This document shows, in pieces, positions 42,790-52,112 of a DNA stretch of 64,000 nt. Location of the stretch: assembly GCF_003386165.1 (NCBI RefSeq), contig NZ_QRDV01000004.1, forward strand, positions 208,541-272,540, written 5' to 3'. The notes under the pieces were generated by a model. It ran no database searches and was not told the origin of the DNA. It worked only from the letters and a program-made list of their open reading frames with translations. The translations under genes were made by a program, and so were the position numbers. Every line of letters starts with the position of its first letter. Positions within the stretch are counted from its first letter, which is position 1. The DNA is from Winogradskyella eximia (lineage in GTDB: Bacteria; Bacteroidota; Bacteroidia; Flavobacteriales; Flavobacteriaceae).

Positions 42790-43764
42790 ATGAGTTTTTT
42801 TAAAAAAATATTTTCTTCAGAAAAGAAAGAAACCTTAGATAAAGGTTTAGAGAAATCTAAAACGTCTTTCTTCAGTAAACTAAACAAAGCCGTTGCCGGA
42901 AAATCTAAAGTCGATGATGATGTTTTAGATAACCTTGAAGAAATCTTGGTCACTAGTGATGTTGGTGTAAATACAACTTTAAAAGTTATTACGCGTATAG
43001 AAGAACGTGTAGCAAAAGATAAATATTTAGGTACTTCAGAGTTAAATAAAATTTTAAGAGAAGAGATTGCAGCCTTATTGTCAGAAACTAAATCTGGTGA
43101 GGAAACCGAATACACTATTCCTGAGTTACCAAAACAGGCCGATGGTTCTAAAACACCTTACGTATTAATGGTTGTAGGTGTTAATGGTGTTGGTAAAACA
43201 ACCACTATTGGTAAATTAGCTTATCAATTTAAAAAGCAAGGTTTAAAAGTCGTATTAGGAGCAGCAGATACATTTAGAGCGGCAGCTATAGATCAATTAC
43301 AAGTTTGGGCAGATAGAGTAGATGTACCAATGATTAGACAAGAAATGGGATCTGATCCTGCGTCTGTAGCTTTTGATGCTTTACAATCTGGCGTTAACCA
43401 AGGTGCTGATGTTATTATTATTGATACTGCAGGTCGTTTGCATAATAAAATCAACTTAATGAATGAGTTGACAAAAGTAAAACGCGTTATGCAAAAAGTT
43501 GTTGCAGATGCACCACATGATGTCTTATTGGTTTTAGATGGCTCAACAGGACAAAATGCTTTTGAGCAAGCTAAACAATTTACAGCTGCTACAGAAGTAA
43601 CATCATTGGCGGTAACTAAATTAGACGGTACAGCTAAAGGTGGTGTGGTTATAGGAATTAGCGATCAGTTTAAAATTCCTGTAAAATACATTGGTGTAGG
43701 AGAAGGTATTGAAGATTTACAAGTCTTTAATAAGTATGAGTTTGTGGATTCTTTTTTTAAATAA
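42790..43764 (+). CDS. ftsY: Signal recognition particle receptor FtsY
   Basis: A 324-aa SRP-type GTPase. A short basic N-terminal region is followed by the N domain (KLNKAVAGKSKVDDDVLDNL), then the G domain: G1 GVNGVGKTTTIGKLAYQ (about 130-146), ADTFRAAAIDQL (about 159-170), G3 DTAGRLHNKINLMNEL (about 212-227), DGSTGQNAFEQAKQF (about 255-269), G4 TKLDGTAKGG (about 277-286) and GVGEGIEDL (about 303-311). It docks SRP-bound ribosomes at the inner membrane. It lacks the long acidic A domain of E. coli FtsY, as usual in Bacteroidetes. Confidence 0.97.
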   Translation: MSFFKKIFSSEKKETLDKGLEKSKTSFFSKLNKAVAGKSKVDDDVLDNLEEILVTSDVGVNTTLKVITRIEERVAKDKYLGTSELNKILREEIAALLSETKSGEETEYTIPELPKQADGSKTPYVLMVVGVNGVGKTTTIGKLAYQFKKQGLKVVLGAADTFRAAAIDQLQVWADRVDVPMIRQEMGSDPASVAFDALQSGVNQGADVIIIDTAGRLHNKINLMNELTKVKRVMQKVVADAPHDVLLVLDGSTGQNAFEQAKQFTAATEVTSLAVTKLDGTAKGGVVIGISDQFKIPVKYIGVGEGIEDLQVFNKYEFVDSFFK

Positions 43765-43815
43765 CTTTTCAAAGAAAATAGTATCCTTATGTTATGAGTT
43801 CTAACTTCAATTTTA

Positions 43816-44088
43816 ATGTTTATTAAATATATTGGAAATATAGTTGGACATTTATTTAGTTCTCATAGTCCGTTAATGCCAGAATATTTGCATAACTATG
43901 TTGCTTTTCCATCATACGTTTTAGTGCCATTTTTTGCAATACTAATTTTCCTTTGTATTAGAACTTTAAGTACTAAACTTTATAATGCTAAATTGGTTTA
44001 TGTTTTGTTTGGATTAGCATTGCTATTCTATATGTTTCAATGGCAGATTTATCAGTGGATTTTGAGCTTTAATCCTTATAATTCATAA
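43816..44088 (+). CDS. Small hypothetical membrane protein
   Basis: A 90-aa protein with two clear membrane segments: VLVPFFAILIFLCIRTL (about 35-51) and LVYVLFGLALLFYMFQWQIY (about 60-79). The N-terminal 30 residues include HLFSSHSPLMPEYLHNY. I recognise no family. It follows ftsY by 51 bp on the same strand and precedes a bidirectional terminator; I think it is real but cannot exclude a chance frame. Confidence 0.55.
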   Translation: MFIKYIGNIVGHLFSSHSPLMPEYLHNYVAFPSYVLVPFFAILIFLCIRTLSTKLYNAKLVYVLFGLALLFYMFQWQIYQWILSFNPYNS

Positions 44089-44151
44089 GAAAGTAATATT
44101 TCTTTATTCAAATAAAATTAGCAAAGCACAAGACCTAAATACGCTTAAATA

Positions 44152-44193
44152 AAAAAGACCTCAATTCTTTATTACAAAAATTGAGGTCTTTTT
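44152..44193. terminator. Bidirectional intrinsic terminator
   Basis: AAAAAGACCTCAATT / AATTGAGGTCTTTTT (15-bp stem) between convergent genes, with A-run and T-run on opposite sides, so it serves both strands. Confidence 0.85.
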
Positions 44194-44213
44194 ATTTAGA
44201 ATAATTTTCTGAA

Positions 44214-45179
44214 TTATGGTCCAGTAACTGTAATTGGACCTACCCAATCACTATAACCATCTGTACCACAATAAGCCCTAACATAAAAATCGTAAACAAC
44301 ACCTGAATATGTGTGATTTGTTAACTGTATAGGATTATAACTCGTATCTATATCTGTACCAGTGCCTACAGGCTGCCCATAACCAACTTTATGTAATTGC
44401 CATGTACTTTCACCATTCATCGCTTCCCAACTAAAAACTAAAACATCAGAGCCAGCAGAAGTGGTGTAAATTTGATTTAATGTGAAATTAAAAGGATCTA
44501 AGCAATTCGCATTTAAAGGTTCTTCTAACGTGCTGTGTGTAACAGGTCCTATCCAAGTACTAAATCCATTATTTCCACAAGTATTACGGACATAAAAGTC
44601 ATAAGATGTATCAGGGTTTAAGTTGCTTATTCTTGCATAACTAGGATATGTAGTAGTTAATTGTGTTGTACTACCAGTTCCTAATGTAAAACCTTCAATA
44701 CCATATTGAATCTCTGAACCATCAAAATCTCCATTAGACCAAGATAAATCTATATGGTTATGACTTACAGAATCATTGTATAATCGTACATTAAAACTTT
44801 CTGGATCTTCACAGTAAGGATTATTATTTAATGTCACAAAATTATAAGGAGTTGACCAATTACTGTACTCACCAGATTCGTTACAAAAAACTCTTACATA
44901 ATATGTGTATTGTGTGTTACCCATCAAATCTTCAACATGAACACTATTTTCAGGTACGGTTAAAATCGTTCCAGAACCTTGAGCAAAACCAAAAGTGCCA
45001 TATTCTACTTGATATAATGAAGATTGAATATCAGTGTACCAATATAAACTCGCTGTTGTGTTTGTTAAACTATTGACGTCTAACGATTCAGGAGTTGGGC
45101 ATGAGTTGCCATCTGAGCTATCACTAGAACATGCAAATAAAACAAGTGATAAAGTAAAAATAAGTAATAATTTTTTCAT
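44214..45179 (-). CDS. Lipoprotein with three fibronectin type III-like repeats
   Basis: A 321-aa protein. The lipoprotein signal is MKKLLLIFTLSLVLFACSS with the lipobox cysteine at 17. Three fibronectin-III-like modules of about 95 residues follow. Each opens with a prediction-type motif around SLDVNSLTNTTASLYWY, contains Q/EYGxxGFxxGSGT and ends YDFYVRxxCGxxGxSxWxGP. It should be anchored in the outer membrane, binding or structural in role. It is a close relative of the 223-aa gene 392 bp upstream. Confidence 0.82.
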   Translation of the reverse strand: MKKLLLIFTLSLVLFACSSDSSDGNSCPTPESLDVNSLTNTTASLYWYTDIQSSLYQVEYGTFGFAQGSGTILTVPENSVHVEDLMGNTQYTYYVRVFCNESGEYSNWSTPYNFVTLNNNPYCEDPESFNVRLYNDSVSHNHIDLSWSNGDFDGSEIQYGIEGFTLGTGSTTQLTTTYPSYARISNLNPDTSYDFYVRNTCGNNGFSTWIGPVTHSTLEEPLNANCLDPFNFTLNQIYTTSAGSDVLVFSWEAMNGESTWQLHKVGYGQPVGTGTDIDTSYNPIQLTNHTYSGVVYDFYVRAYCGTDGYSDWVGPITVTGP

Positions 45180-45571
45180 ATCTATTTTTTATAAGGTCAC
45201 GAAGATATGTGACTTGTTTAATTTCAGCAAGAAAAGTTTTAATAAATTATACTCATGCTTTTTTTTTGTTTTATAAGATGTAAACTAACTAAAAGAAATA
45301 AGGTATAGCAAATCAAATAGAACTAGTATCAATACCGTTAAGAACTGAGGCATACAACATGGCCATAATCTTCAATTACTGTAAATCAATAATTACTAAG
45401 AACAGCGTTGGTGACTGGCTTGGTTTGAGATAACTCAACGGTTAATTATAAATAACTATCTAAAATAACGCAATGGTATAGTATTCTTGTAGAATAATAC
45501 ACTCTTAATCTATTAATAAGAATAACAAGAGTTTCTTTAAATTAGTAGGTTATCTAACAGAGAAAACAATA
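45180..45571. other. Gene-free spacer between two lipoprotein genes
   Basis: Nothing convincing seen in 392 bp: no frame with family features, no strong terminator hairpin, no tRNA. It presumably holds the promoter of the 321-aa lipoprotein gene. Confidence 0.5.
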
Positions 45572-46243
45572 TTATAAATCAAGTGTAGTAGCCGTCACAG
45601 GACCAATCCAAGCACTAAAACCATTTTCTAAACAATTATTTCTAACATAGAAATCATAGGTAGTGTTTGATTGTAGATTCTCAACAGTTCCAAATCCATC
45701 CTCTATATTATTACCCTCAGATTGAATCGTACCAGTTTCTAATGCAAAACCTTGTAATCCATATTGTATTTGTGAACCATCATTACCAAAATCTTCCCAT
45801 TTAAAATCTACATGATTTGTACCAATAGCAGCACTATTGTTACGTACTATGAAGTTGGTAGGATCATCACATAAAGGATTTGAGTCTAATGTATCAAATT
45901 CATAAGGTCCAGCCCAATCACTGTAACTTTCGGTTGAGTTACAAAATAGACTCACATAGTAAGCGTATGGAGTTGAAGGCGTTAAACCGCTAATATTATA
46001 ACTGCTTTGTTGTGGTAAAACTGTAACTCCACTGCCTTGTGTGAATCCTGATAGACCATATTCTAATTCATATTCTGAAGTTTCAACTGCAGATTGCCAA
46101 TTTAAAGTGGCTGTAGTATTGGTTATGCTATAAGCCTCTAGTCCTACAGGTTGTAAACAAACCGCATCAACATCATCTGGACTATCACTTGTACAAGCAA
46201 AAATTGTAAGCGACAGCGTAAAAATGAATAATATTTTTTTCAT
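45572..46243 (-). CDS. Lipoprotein with two fibronectin type III-like repeats
   Basis: A 223-aa paralogue of the 321-aa lipoprotein. It has a lipoprotein signal MKKILFIFTLSLTIFACTS, then two FN3-like modules with GLEAYSITNTTATLNWQSAV, ELEYGLSGFTQGSGVTV, YAYYVSLFCNSTESYSDWAG and finally YDFYVRNNCLENGFSAWIGP. Both proteins share the same signal and the TNTTA...YG..GF.QGSG pattern, so a local duplication with loss or gain of one module is likely. Outer-membrane anchored, role unknown. Confidence 0.82.
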   Translation of the reverse strand: MKKILFIFTLSLTIFACTSDSPDDVDAVCLQPVGLEAYSITNTTATLNWQSAVETSEYELEYGLSGFTQGSGVTVLPQQSSYNISGLTPSTPYAYYVSLFCNSTESYSDWAGPYEFDTLDSNPLCDDPTNFIVRNNSAAIGTNHVDFKWEDFGNDGSQIQYGLQGFALETGTIQSEGNNIEDGFGTVENLQSNTTYDFYVRNNCLENGFSAWIGPVTATTLDL

Positions 46244-46301
46244 GTTTATATTTTAAAAAACACGAAGATAAATGACTGATACTGTTTCGGCAAGATTATT
46301 T

Positions 46302-47375
46302 TTAATAAATCAGCGTGTTGATTTTTTCCCAAAGTTCATTATCAAAATTAGAAAGTGCAAAATTTTCATCTTCTGCAGATTCTCCCATTCTAATGATCAC
46401 TAACTTTTTACTAGGAACTACATAAATTTTTTGGTCATTTTTTCCTAATGCTGCAAACATATCACTTGGAGCATTTGGAATAAGATCACCAGTAAATTCC
46501 ATTTGACTTTGAGGTAAGTGATAAGAGGATTTTCCATTTAACCACCATAGGTAACCATAAGATTTATTAATAGACTGAGATGTGTTTGTTGCTTCGGCTA
46601 AATATGTTTCATTTACAATTTGTTGATCTTCCCATTTGCCATTGGCATAAGTTAATAAGCCAAATCTTGCCATACTTCTTGTATTACTCCAATATACATT
46701 TAATACCCCTAGATTAAACCAACCACCATTCATGCCAATAGGTGTTCTTAGTTTGGTGTTAAAATAAGAATCCCAGGTTTGATTTGTGGCTTGCGCAACA
46801 ACATCTTGCATTTTTACATAAACGTTATGGTAAGCCCAACGCGTGCCTGCATCTGCTACATATTGTAAGTTTGAAGCAGAAATATCATCACCAGTGGTAT
46901 CGTCTAATCCCGAAGACATAGATAATAGGTGTTTGCACGTAATTAAATTTTCTTTATCTAATGCAGCACTCGTCCAACCAGTACCTACATAATCTGATAC
47001 TTTATTATTAATATCTATAAAACCTTCTTCTTGTGCAATTCCAGAAGTTGCTGTGGTAAGTGTCTTTCCTGCGCTTGCCCAATACCAAGTAGAGTTACTA
47101 TCATGTCCATTCATATATTCTTCAACAACTATTTTTCCGTTATGGAGAATCATAAAACTTTTGGTGTTCTTTTCTTCTAAAAAGTCTAATAAAGGTTGTA
47201 GTGCATTGTCATTCCAATTTAATTCAGCCATAGATTTGGTTTCCCAAGTATCAGAATTTATTGGTGGATAATAGATTGATTCGTCCACGATGTCTTCGTC
47301 ATTAGAATCGTCTGAAGCACATGAAAAGTTTATTAAAAGACTAGAACATAGAAATATAAAATAAATATGTTTCAT
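46302..47375 (-). CDS. Beta-lactamase-fold serine hydrolase lipoprotein
   Basis: A 357-aa protein starting at the ATG at 47375 (MKHIYFIFLCSSLLINFSCA, a lipobox signal); an ATG 36 bp upstream would add residues before the signal peptide. The class C beta-lactamase/esterase motifs are SAGK (S-x-x-K in TWYWASAGKTLT, about 100) and YHN (YxN in WAYHNVYVKM, about 184). YGYLWWLNG is the usual partner strand near 275, and a late AALGKNDQKIYVVPSKKLVI strand supplies the base-side contacts. It is a periplasmic or outer-membrane hydrolase, probably an esterase or peptidase; true beta-lactamase activity is not implied. Confidence 0.88.
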   Translation of the reverse strand: MKHIYFIFLCSSLLINFSCASDDSNDEDIVDESIYYPPINSDTWETKSMAELNWNDNALQPLLDFLEEKNTKSFMILHNGKIVVEEYMNGHDSNSTWYWASAGKTLTTATSGIAQEEGFIDINNKVSDYVGTGWTSAALDKENLITCKHLLSMSSGLDDTTGDDISASNLQYVADAGTRWAYHNVYVKMQDVVAQATNQTWDSYFNTKLRTPIGMNGGWFNLGVLNVYWSNTRSMARFGLLTYANGKWEDQQIVNETYLAEATNTSQSINKSYGYLWWLNGKSSYHLPQSQMEFTGDLIPNAPSDMFAALGKNDQKIYVVPSKKLVIIRMGESAEDENFALSNFDNELWEKINTLIY

Positions 47376-47459
47376 AAAAGATGGTTTTATTATTAGACAA
47401 TATAAACACAAAAAGGTTTAATAGCCTTAACGCGCAATCGAATTTAGTAAATCATTGTG

Positions 47460-47467
47460 TATCTTTG
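47460..47467 (+). promoter_or_regulatory. TAnnTTTG promoter element (TATCTTTG) of rimO
   Basis: TATCTTTGCAAAC, 20 nt before the rimO ATG at 47488. Confidence 0.6.
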
Positions 47468-47487
47468 CAAACTGATTTACAAAAAGC

Positions 47488-48795
47488 ATGAGAACCAAGA
47501 CTATAAAAAAGAATAGAATCAACGTTATAACATTAGGCTGTAGCAAAAATGTTTACGATAGCGAAGTGTTGATGGGACAACTAAAAGCAAGTGGAAAGGA
47601 CGTTGTCCATGAGCAAGAAGGAAACGTTGTTGTCATTAATACGTGTGGTTTTATTAATAATGCCAAAGAAGAGAGTGTGAACACCATTTTGGAGTACATG
47701 CAGAAGAAAGAGGATGGTGAAGTAGATAAGGTTTTTGTGACAGGCTGTTTGAGTGAACGCTACAAGCCAGACTTAGAAAAGGAAATTCCAAATGTAGATC
47801 AGTATTTTGGTACTACAGAATTACCAGGATTATTAAAAGCATTAGGTGCAGATTATAAGCATGAGTTAATAGGTGAACGTTTAACTACAACACCAAAAAA
47901 TTACGCTTATCTTAAGATTGCAGAAGGTTGCGATAGACCTTGTAGTTTTTGTGCTATTCCTATTATGAGAGGAAAACACAAAAGTACTCCAATTGAAAAC
48001 TTAGTTACTGAAGCTGAGAAATTGGCTGCGAATGGAGTTAAAGAATTAATTCTTATTGCTCAAGATTTAACGTATTACGGTTTAGATATTTACAAAAAGA
48101 GAAATCTTGCTGAGTTACTAGAAAACTTAGTTAAGGTTGAAGGTATTGAGTGGATTCGTTTACACTATGCGTTCCCAACCGGATTTCCGATGGATGTGTT
48201 AGACATCATGAAACGTGAACCTAAGATTTGTAATTATTTAGACATTCCGTTGCAACATATTTCTGATGATTTATTAAAATCTATGCGTCGTGGAACTACA
48301 AAAGATAAAACGACAAAATTAATTAACGAATTTAGAGCTATCGTACCAGAAATGACTATCAGAACAACACTAATTGTTGGTTATCCTGGTGAAACAGAAG
48401 CACATTTTGAAGAACTTAAACAATGGGTTTCAGAAATGCGTTTTGAGCGTTTAGGTTGCTTTACATATTCTCACGAAGAAAATACACACGCTTATAACTT
48501 AGAAGATGATGTACCTGAAGAGGTGAAAATTCAACGTGCCAATGACATTATGGAAATTCAATCTCAGATTTCTTGGGAATTGAATCAAGCCAAAATAGGA
48601 CAAGTGTTTAAAGTAGTTATTGATAGAAAAGAAGGTAACTATTTTGTTGGTAGAACAGAATTTGATTCGCCAGATGTAGATAACGAAGTTTTAATCGATG
48701 CGACTAAAACCTATTTAAAAACAGGTGAATTTGCGACTATAAAAGTTATTGAGGCAGAAGACTTCGACCTTTATGGCGAAGTCTTGGTGTCCTAA
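47488..48795 (+). CDS. rimO: Ribosomal protein S12 methylthiotransferase RimO
   Basis: A 435-aa radical SAM enzyme. The N-terminal MTTase domain binds one 4Fe-4S cluster via cysteines in TLGCSKNVYDSE (about 15-26), VINTCGFINNAKEES (about 48-62) and VTGCLSERY (about 83-91). The radical SAM domain has AEGCDRPCSFCAIPIMRGKH (about 146-165; CxxxCxxC). SAM-binding stretches LILIAQDLTYYGLD and RTTLIVGYPGETEAHF follow. The TRAM domain is at about 370-435 (GQVFKVVIDRKEG). It methylthiolates the universally conserved aspartate of S12. Confidence 0.95.
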   Translation: MRTKTIKKNRINVITLGCSKNVYDSEVLMGQLKASGKDVVHEQEGNVVVINTCGFINNAKEESVNTILEYMQKKEDGEVDKVFVTGCLSERYKPDLEKEIPNVDQYFGTTELPGLLKALGADYKHELIGERLTTTPKNYAYLKIAEGCDRPCSFCAIPIMRGKHKSTPIENLVTEAEKLAANGVKELILIAQDLTYYGLDIYKKRNLAELLENLVKVEGIEWIRLHYAFPTGFPMDVLDIMKREPKICNYLDIPLQHISDDLLKSMRRGTTKDKTTKLINEFRAIVPEMTIRTTLIVGYPGETEAHFEELKQWVSEMRFERLGCFTYSHEENTHAYNLEDDVPEEVKIQRANDIMEIQSQISWELNQAKIGQVFKVVIDRKEGNYFVGRTEFDSPDVDNEVLIDATKTYLKTGEFATIKVIEAEDFDLYGEVLVS

Positions 48796-48837
48796 CATAG
48801 TTTTTGAAAGGTGAGTGAGAAAAAATAGGCGAGTGGA

Positions 48838-49650
48838 TTAACAGCGATCTCTTGGTCCAAAAGTAAAAACGAATTCTTGTTCCATTTTTTCTCCTTTATC
48901 ATTTACAGCAGGTGTCCATTTTCCTGGAATATTTTTAATGAGTTCCATAAATTTCTCATCAATTGAAGTGTAACCAGTGCTCATAGCATCGTGTTTAACT
49001 TCTGTAACGTCACCTTGTTTAGATATTATAAAACTTATTTTTATAGCATTAATCTTGTCGTCTTTTATAACATTCATGTCTGTTAAACTATTTTCTTTCA
49101 GATATTGAAGTAGTGCTTCTTTACCATCTGCATATGTAGCCTGAGTCTCTGGAACAACAGTAATATGTGGACCGAAAAATTTGTCTTCTATAATACCTGT
49201 TTCCATATTCTTACCTCTAAATTCTGTTTTAATCGTAAAATGATTAAAGTAGTCCATAGATCTTAATAATTTCATTTGTCCATCAGTGAGAAGATCTGTG
49301 GTGCCAAATGCTTGCAGTTCCGATTGTTGGTTGTTTTTAATTACCACAAGATTTACGGATTTAATATGTTGTATTTGATCTTTTTCGCTAGCGTTGAGAA
49401 ATGCATAAATGCTAGTGGCATTTTGTACATCAGATTTTTGTACAGCAGTAAACCTGGTGTCTACACCATAATATAAATCTGGAATAGCTTTAAGATTTGG
49501 ACCATGGATTTCTTTGCTTTCTAAAGCAAGGTCTTTGTTGTTTGATAAGTTTGAATCTGTAACCGCGTTACTCTTCCATTTTGTGAAACCAAAACATAAG
49601 ACACTTACAATAGCTAAAGTTGTTCCTAAAATAATAATACGCTTTTTCAT
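48838..49650 (-). CDS. Hypothetical envelope protein with TonB-C-like domain
   Basis: A 270-aa protein with an N-terminal membrane anchor (about 4-24, IIILGTTLAIVSVLCFGF). The C-terminal ~80 residues resemble the TonB C-terminal fold: NAIKISFIISKQGDVTEVKH (about 204-223), SIDEKFMELIKNIPGKWTPA (about 231-250) and EQEFVFTFGP (about 258-267). The middle has no proline-rich spacer, so it is not a classic energy transducer; a bla-regulator-like or stand-alone TonB-C protein is possible. It ends in a cysteine (GPRDRC). It converges on rimO. Confidence 0.65.
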   Translation of the reverse strand: MKKRIIILGTTLAIVSVLCFGFTKWKSNAVTDSNLSNNKDLALESKEIHGPNLKAIPDLYYGVDTRFTAVQKSDVQNATSIYAFLNASEKDQIQHIKSVNLVVIKNNQQSELQAFGTTDLLTDGQMKLLRSMDYFNHFTIKTEFRGKNMETGIIEDKFFGPHITVVPETQATYADGKEALLQYLKENSLTDMNVIKDDKINAIKISFIISKQGDVTEVKHDAMSTGYTSIDEKFMELIKNIPGKWTPAVNDKGEKMEQEFVFTFGPRDRC

Positions 49651-49787
49651 AATTAAATTGTTTTTGAGATGAATGAATTCAAATGTATTATTGATAGAAG
49701 CTAGGATTGTAAAATTAAATGTAAAAAAAGTGTCAATTCTTTGTGAATTCTAGTGTTTGTAATTGCTTAAGCTAACCAGAGTGCGGA

Positions 49788-50330
49788 TTATTCGGCTTTT
49801 GTATAGGCTTCCTTCATCCACCCAATTAATTCGTCGTCAATGTCATCAATAGATGTTATTTGAACGCGATGTGTGCACATGGTACCAAAAGGACCAGAAT
49901 TGCCTAGTCGGTCTGTAGTTGGTTTTTCAGGAAGCTTTAATCCTAAATCAATTCGTGTTTTTGTAGCAGGTTTTATTAAAACAAATTGGCGTTTTCTAAT
50001 AACACTAACGCTGGTTTTTTTAGGTGTGATGGTCACATCTGTTCCAAAGGCTTTAACGGTAGCAAGTATCTTTTCATAAATAGGAAATAAACTCTCCTTG
50101 CCTTTATATTGGTTGCTCACCAAATCCTCAGACGTATTGTTTTCTTCTTTAGAAAGGGTAACAATGGTATTGGCAAAACCATGGGTGACACCATGTTCTT
50201 TTTTTAGAAAGTTGACTCCTTCAGAATGTTTAGCAAATGCTTTTTTACTTAAAATAGATTTCCATTGTTCTAACGATTTGCCTGTTTTCTCAGGCATATT
50301 ATTAATCATAGTTTGTAACGCTTTTTCCAT
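49788..50330 (-). CDS. DUF4287 and DUF5655 domain protein
   Basis: A 180-aa protein made of two small domains: DUF4287 (about 1-65, with KTGKSLEQWKSIL and KEHGVTHGFANTIVTL) and DUF5655 (about 75-178, with GKESLFPIYEKILATVKAFG, SVSVIRKRQFVLIKPATK and RVDLGLKL-type RIDLGLKL). Both are recurrent in Bacteroidetes and of unknown function; the DUF5655 part resembles a transport/nucleic-acid-associated small domain. It appears to be a single-gene unit; 220 bp upstream hold no recognisable feature. Confidence 0.85.
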   Translation of the reverse strand: MEKALQTMINNMPEKTGKSLEQWKSILSKKAFAKHSEGVNFLKKEHGVTHGFANTIVTLSKEENNTSEDLVSNQYKGKESLFPIYEKILATVKAFGTDVTITPKKTSVSVIRKRQFVLIKPATKTRIDLGLKLPEKPTTDRLGNSGPFGTMCTHRVQITSIDDIDDELIGWMKEAYTKAE

Positions 50331-50550
50331 TTTTGTTATGTATTTGTGTTAAATAAGTGACAATATGCTGTGTTTTGTGTCATATAATTGAATAAAACCC
50401 GTAGTTATATGACCAGCTCAGTGAAGCACAATAGAATGCAAATCGTCTTATTATCTTTTTATACGCTTATCAGTGCAATTATTTGGTATTTTGTTTTTTA
50501 AATGCTGCCTTTCATTTTCTAACGCTTTATCCCAATTCAATTCATTTTAT

Positions 50551-51261
50551 TTATCTGTATTCCGGATTTTCAAAATTCCAACGTGTACCATCATCCCAAT
50601 CCTTACGAGAATTACCGTAAGCAGGATACCCATTATTCTCCTTTAAAAGTTTAGCCAAATGCATTAAATTATAAGTCATAAAGGTGGTATTTCTATTGGT
50701 AAAATCGTTGTTTTTAGCATCTGCTTCTTTATCGAGATAACTAGGACCAGGTCCAACTTCTCCAATCCAACCGCAATCTGCTTGTGGTGGAATAGAATAA
50801 CCAATATGTTGCAAGGCATAAAGCATACCCATGGCACAATGTTTTACGCCATCTTCGTTACCAGTTATAATAGCACCTCCAACTTTTCCGTAGAATAGAT
50901 ATTGCCCTTTGTCATTTTGTTGGCCACTCATGGCATAAAAACGTTCAATTAATTTGGTGGCTTCCGAGGATTTTTCGCCCAACCAAATTGGTGTGCCAAT
51001 AACGCAGATATCTGCTTCAAAAATACGCTTAAAGAGTGTTGGCCATTCGTCGGTTTGCCAACCGTATTCCGTCATGTCAGGATATACTCCTGATGCCACA
51101 TCATGGTCTATAAAACGAATGGTATCTACACTAACACCTTCTTTTTTCATAATGTCTATGGAGAGATCCATTAAGCCTTGTGTATGACTCACTCTTGGTG
51201 ACTTCTTAAGCGTACAGTTAATGAAAACGGCTTTTAAATTTGAAAAATCTGGCTTTGACAT
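50551..51261 (-). CDS. Flavodoxin-like NAD(P)H-dependent oxidoreductase
   Basis: A 236-aa protein of the NADPH-dependent FMN reductase/flavodoxin superfamily. AVFINCTLKKSPRVSHTQGL (about 11-30) at the phosphate loop, DICVIGTPIWLGEKSSEATK (about 79-98) at the flavin ring, and GGAIITGNEDGVKHCAMGM (about 127-145). It probably reduces quinones or other electrophiles. The VOC-family gene lies 43 bp upstream on the same strand, so the two may be co-transcribed. Confidence 0.87.
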   Translation of the reverse strand: MSKPDFSNLKAVFINCTLKKSPRVSHTQGLMDLSIDIMKKEGVSVDTIRFIDHDVASGVYPDMTEYGWQTDEWPTLFKRIFEADICVIGTPIWLGEKSSEATKLIERFYAMSGQQNDKGQYLFYGKVGGAIITGNEDGVKHCAMGMLYALQHIGYSIPPQADCGWIGEVGPGPSYLDKEADAKNNDFTNRNTTFMTYNLMHLAKLLKENNGYPAYGNSRKDWDDGTRWNFENPEYR

Positions 51262-51304
51262 GTGCTTCGTTTTTTAGTTATCCTTAAAAGATAATAAAAA
51301 ATTA

Positions 51305-51676
51305 TTAGACATGTTGGTCGATTAAAATAGCATTACCATCAGGATCTAAAACCACAAAGCTTGCAGGTCCAGAAGTGGTTTCATCGGCTTCGTGTTCTAG
51401 TGTGATGTTTTTATTTTTTAGATGTTTCTGAATGGTACGCACATCATCAAATTTTTCGAGTGCATTGGCGTGTTGGTCCCAACCAGGATTAAAGGTAAGT
51501 ATATTGTTTTCAAACATGCCTTGAAACAAACCCACTAAGGATTCTCCATTTTTCATAATGAGATAGTTCTGTTCTATACTTCCAGCAAATACTGAAAATC
51601 CTAAAGTTTCGTAAAATGTTTGTGAGGCTTTTATATCCTTTACCGCAAGACTTATTGAAAATGCGCCTAGTTTCAT
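51305..51676 (-). CDS. VOC (glyoxalase/bleomycin-resistance) family protein
   Basis: A 123-aa single VOC module: [20 protein letters not shown] (about 4-23), [19 protein letters not shown] (about 45-63), a helix [20 protein letters not shown] and the closing strand [17 protein letters not shown] (about 107-123). The family binds metal ions and small substrates; the substrate is unknown. The first ~110 bp of this gene with its 5' flank are duplicated at 54034-54145, where they form the start of a chimeric fragment. Confidence 0.9.
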   Translation of the reverse strand: MKLGAFSISLAVKDIKASQTFYETLGFSVFAGSIEQNYLIMKNGESLVGLFQGMFENNILTFNPGWDQHANALEKFDDVRTIQKHLKNKNITLEHEADETTSGPASFVVLDPDGNAILIDQHV

Positions 51677-52015
51677 AATTTAGAGTTTAAGTTAGTACTT
51701 AAAGGTAATGAAAGTTTTAATTATGGCGTTTAGTAGATGTGTTTTAATACTAGGTATCATAACCGAGTACACACAGCACCAGCAATTAGTTATGCAAATC
51801 TTAAGGTTATAAGCCTGTATTATTAATCTAGATATTAGTATTATGCCTTACGCAGTGTATTCTGTTATGCTATAAGCTTGTTTTAAGTACCTAATAAGCA
51901 TGCTATAACCACGCTATAACCTGTATTGTTAAATTTTTTATATTGCTGTATTATAGGTATTTAGCTTAAAAATTGATGTTATCGCACAACAGACCGAAAT
52001 TATCCCTTTAGTAGG
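51677..52015. other. Gene-free stretch with scattered short repeats
   Basis: About 340 bp without a gene. It contains the word GCTATAA in several copies (for example around 51880, 51904 and 51915) and fragments like AGCAATTAGTTATGC near 51780 that resemble the right end of the A-type repeats. It borders the first repeat of the cassette-like array and may be remnants of one or more decayed repeats. Confidence 0.4.
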
Positions 52016-52110
52016 AACGTTATATGGTATTTTAAAAATTTGGCGACTTTCAAAAAATGCCCAAGCCTTAGTGTTAGCAACGACTTGCGCTGTTTTTTAT
52101 ATACAATGTT
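52016..52110. repeat. A-type palindromic repeat, copy A1 (degenerate attC-like site)
   Basis: Left end AACGTTATATGGT, right end TTATATACAATGTT, inverted relative to each other. The interior is diverged from copies A2 and A3. The right end runs into TTACCTACA (52109-52117), the private inverted repeat that brackets the next gene. Confidence 0.45.
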
Positions 52111-52112
52111 AC

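Noticed and set aside
42762-43115. Minus-strand frame opposite ftsY
   Set aside because: It is the mirror of a well-supported ftsY frame and shows no protein-family features; the same holds for other frames opposite strong genes.
51850-51960. CRISPR-like array from repeated GCTATAA words
   Set aside because: Copies are short, irregularly spaced and without regular spacers; no cas genes.
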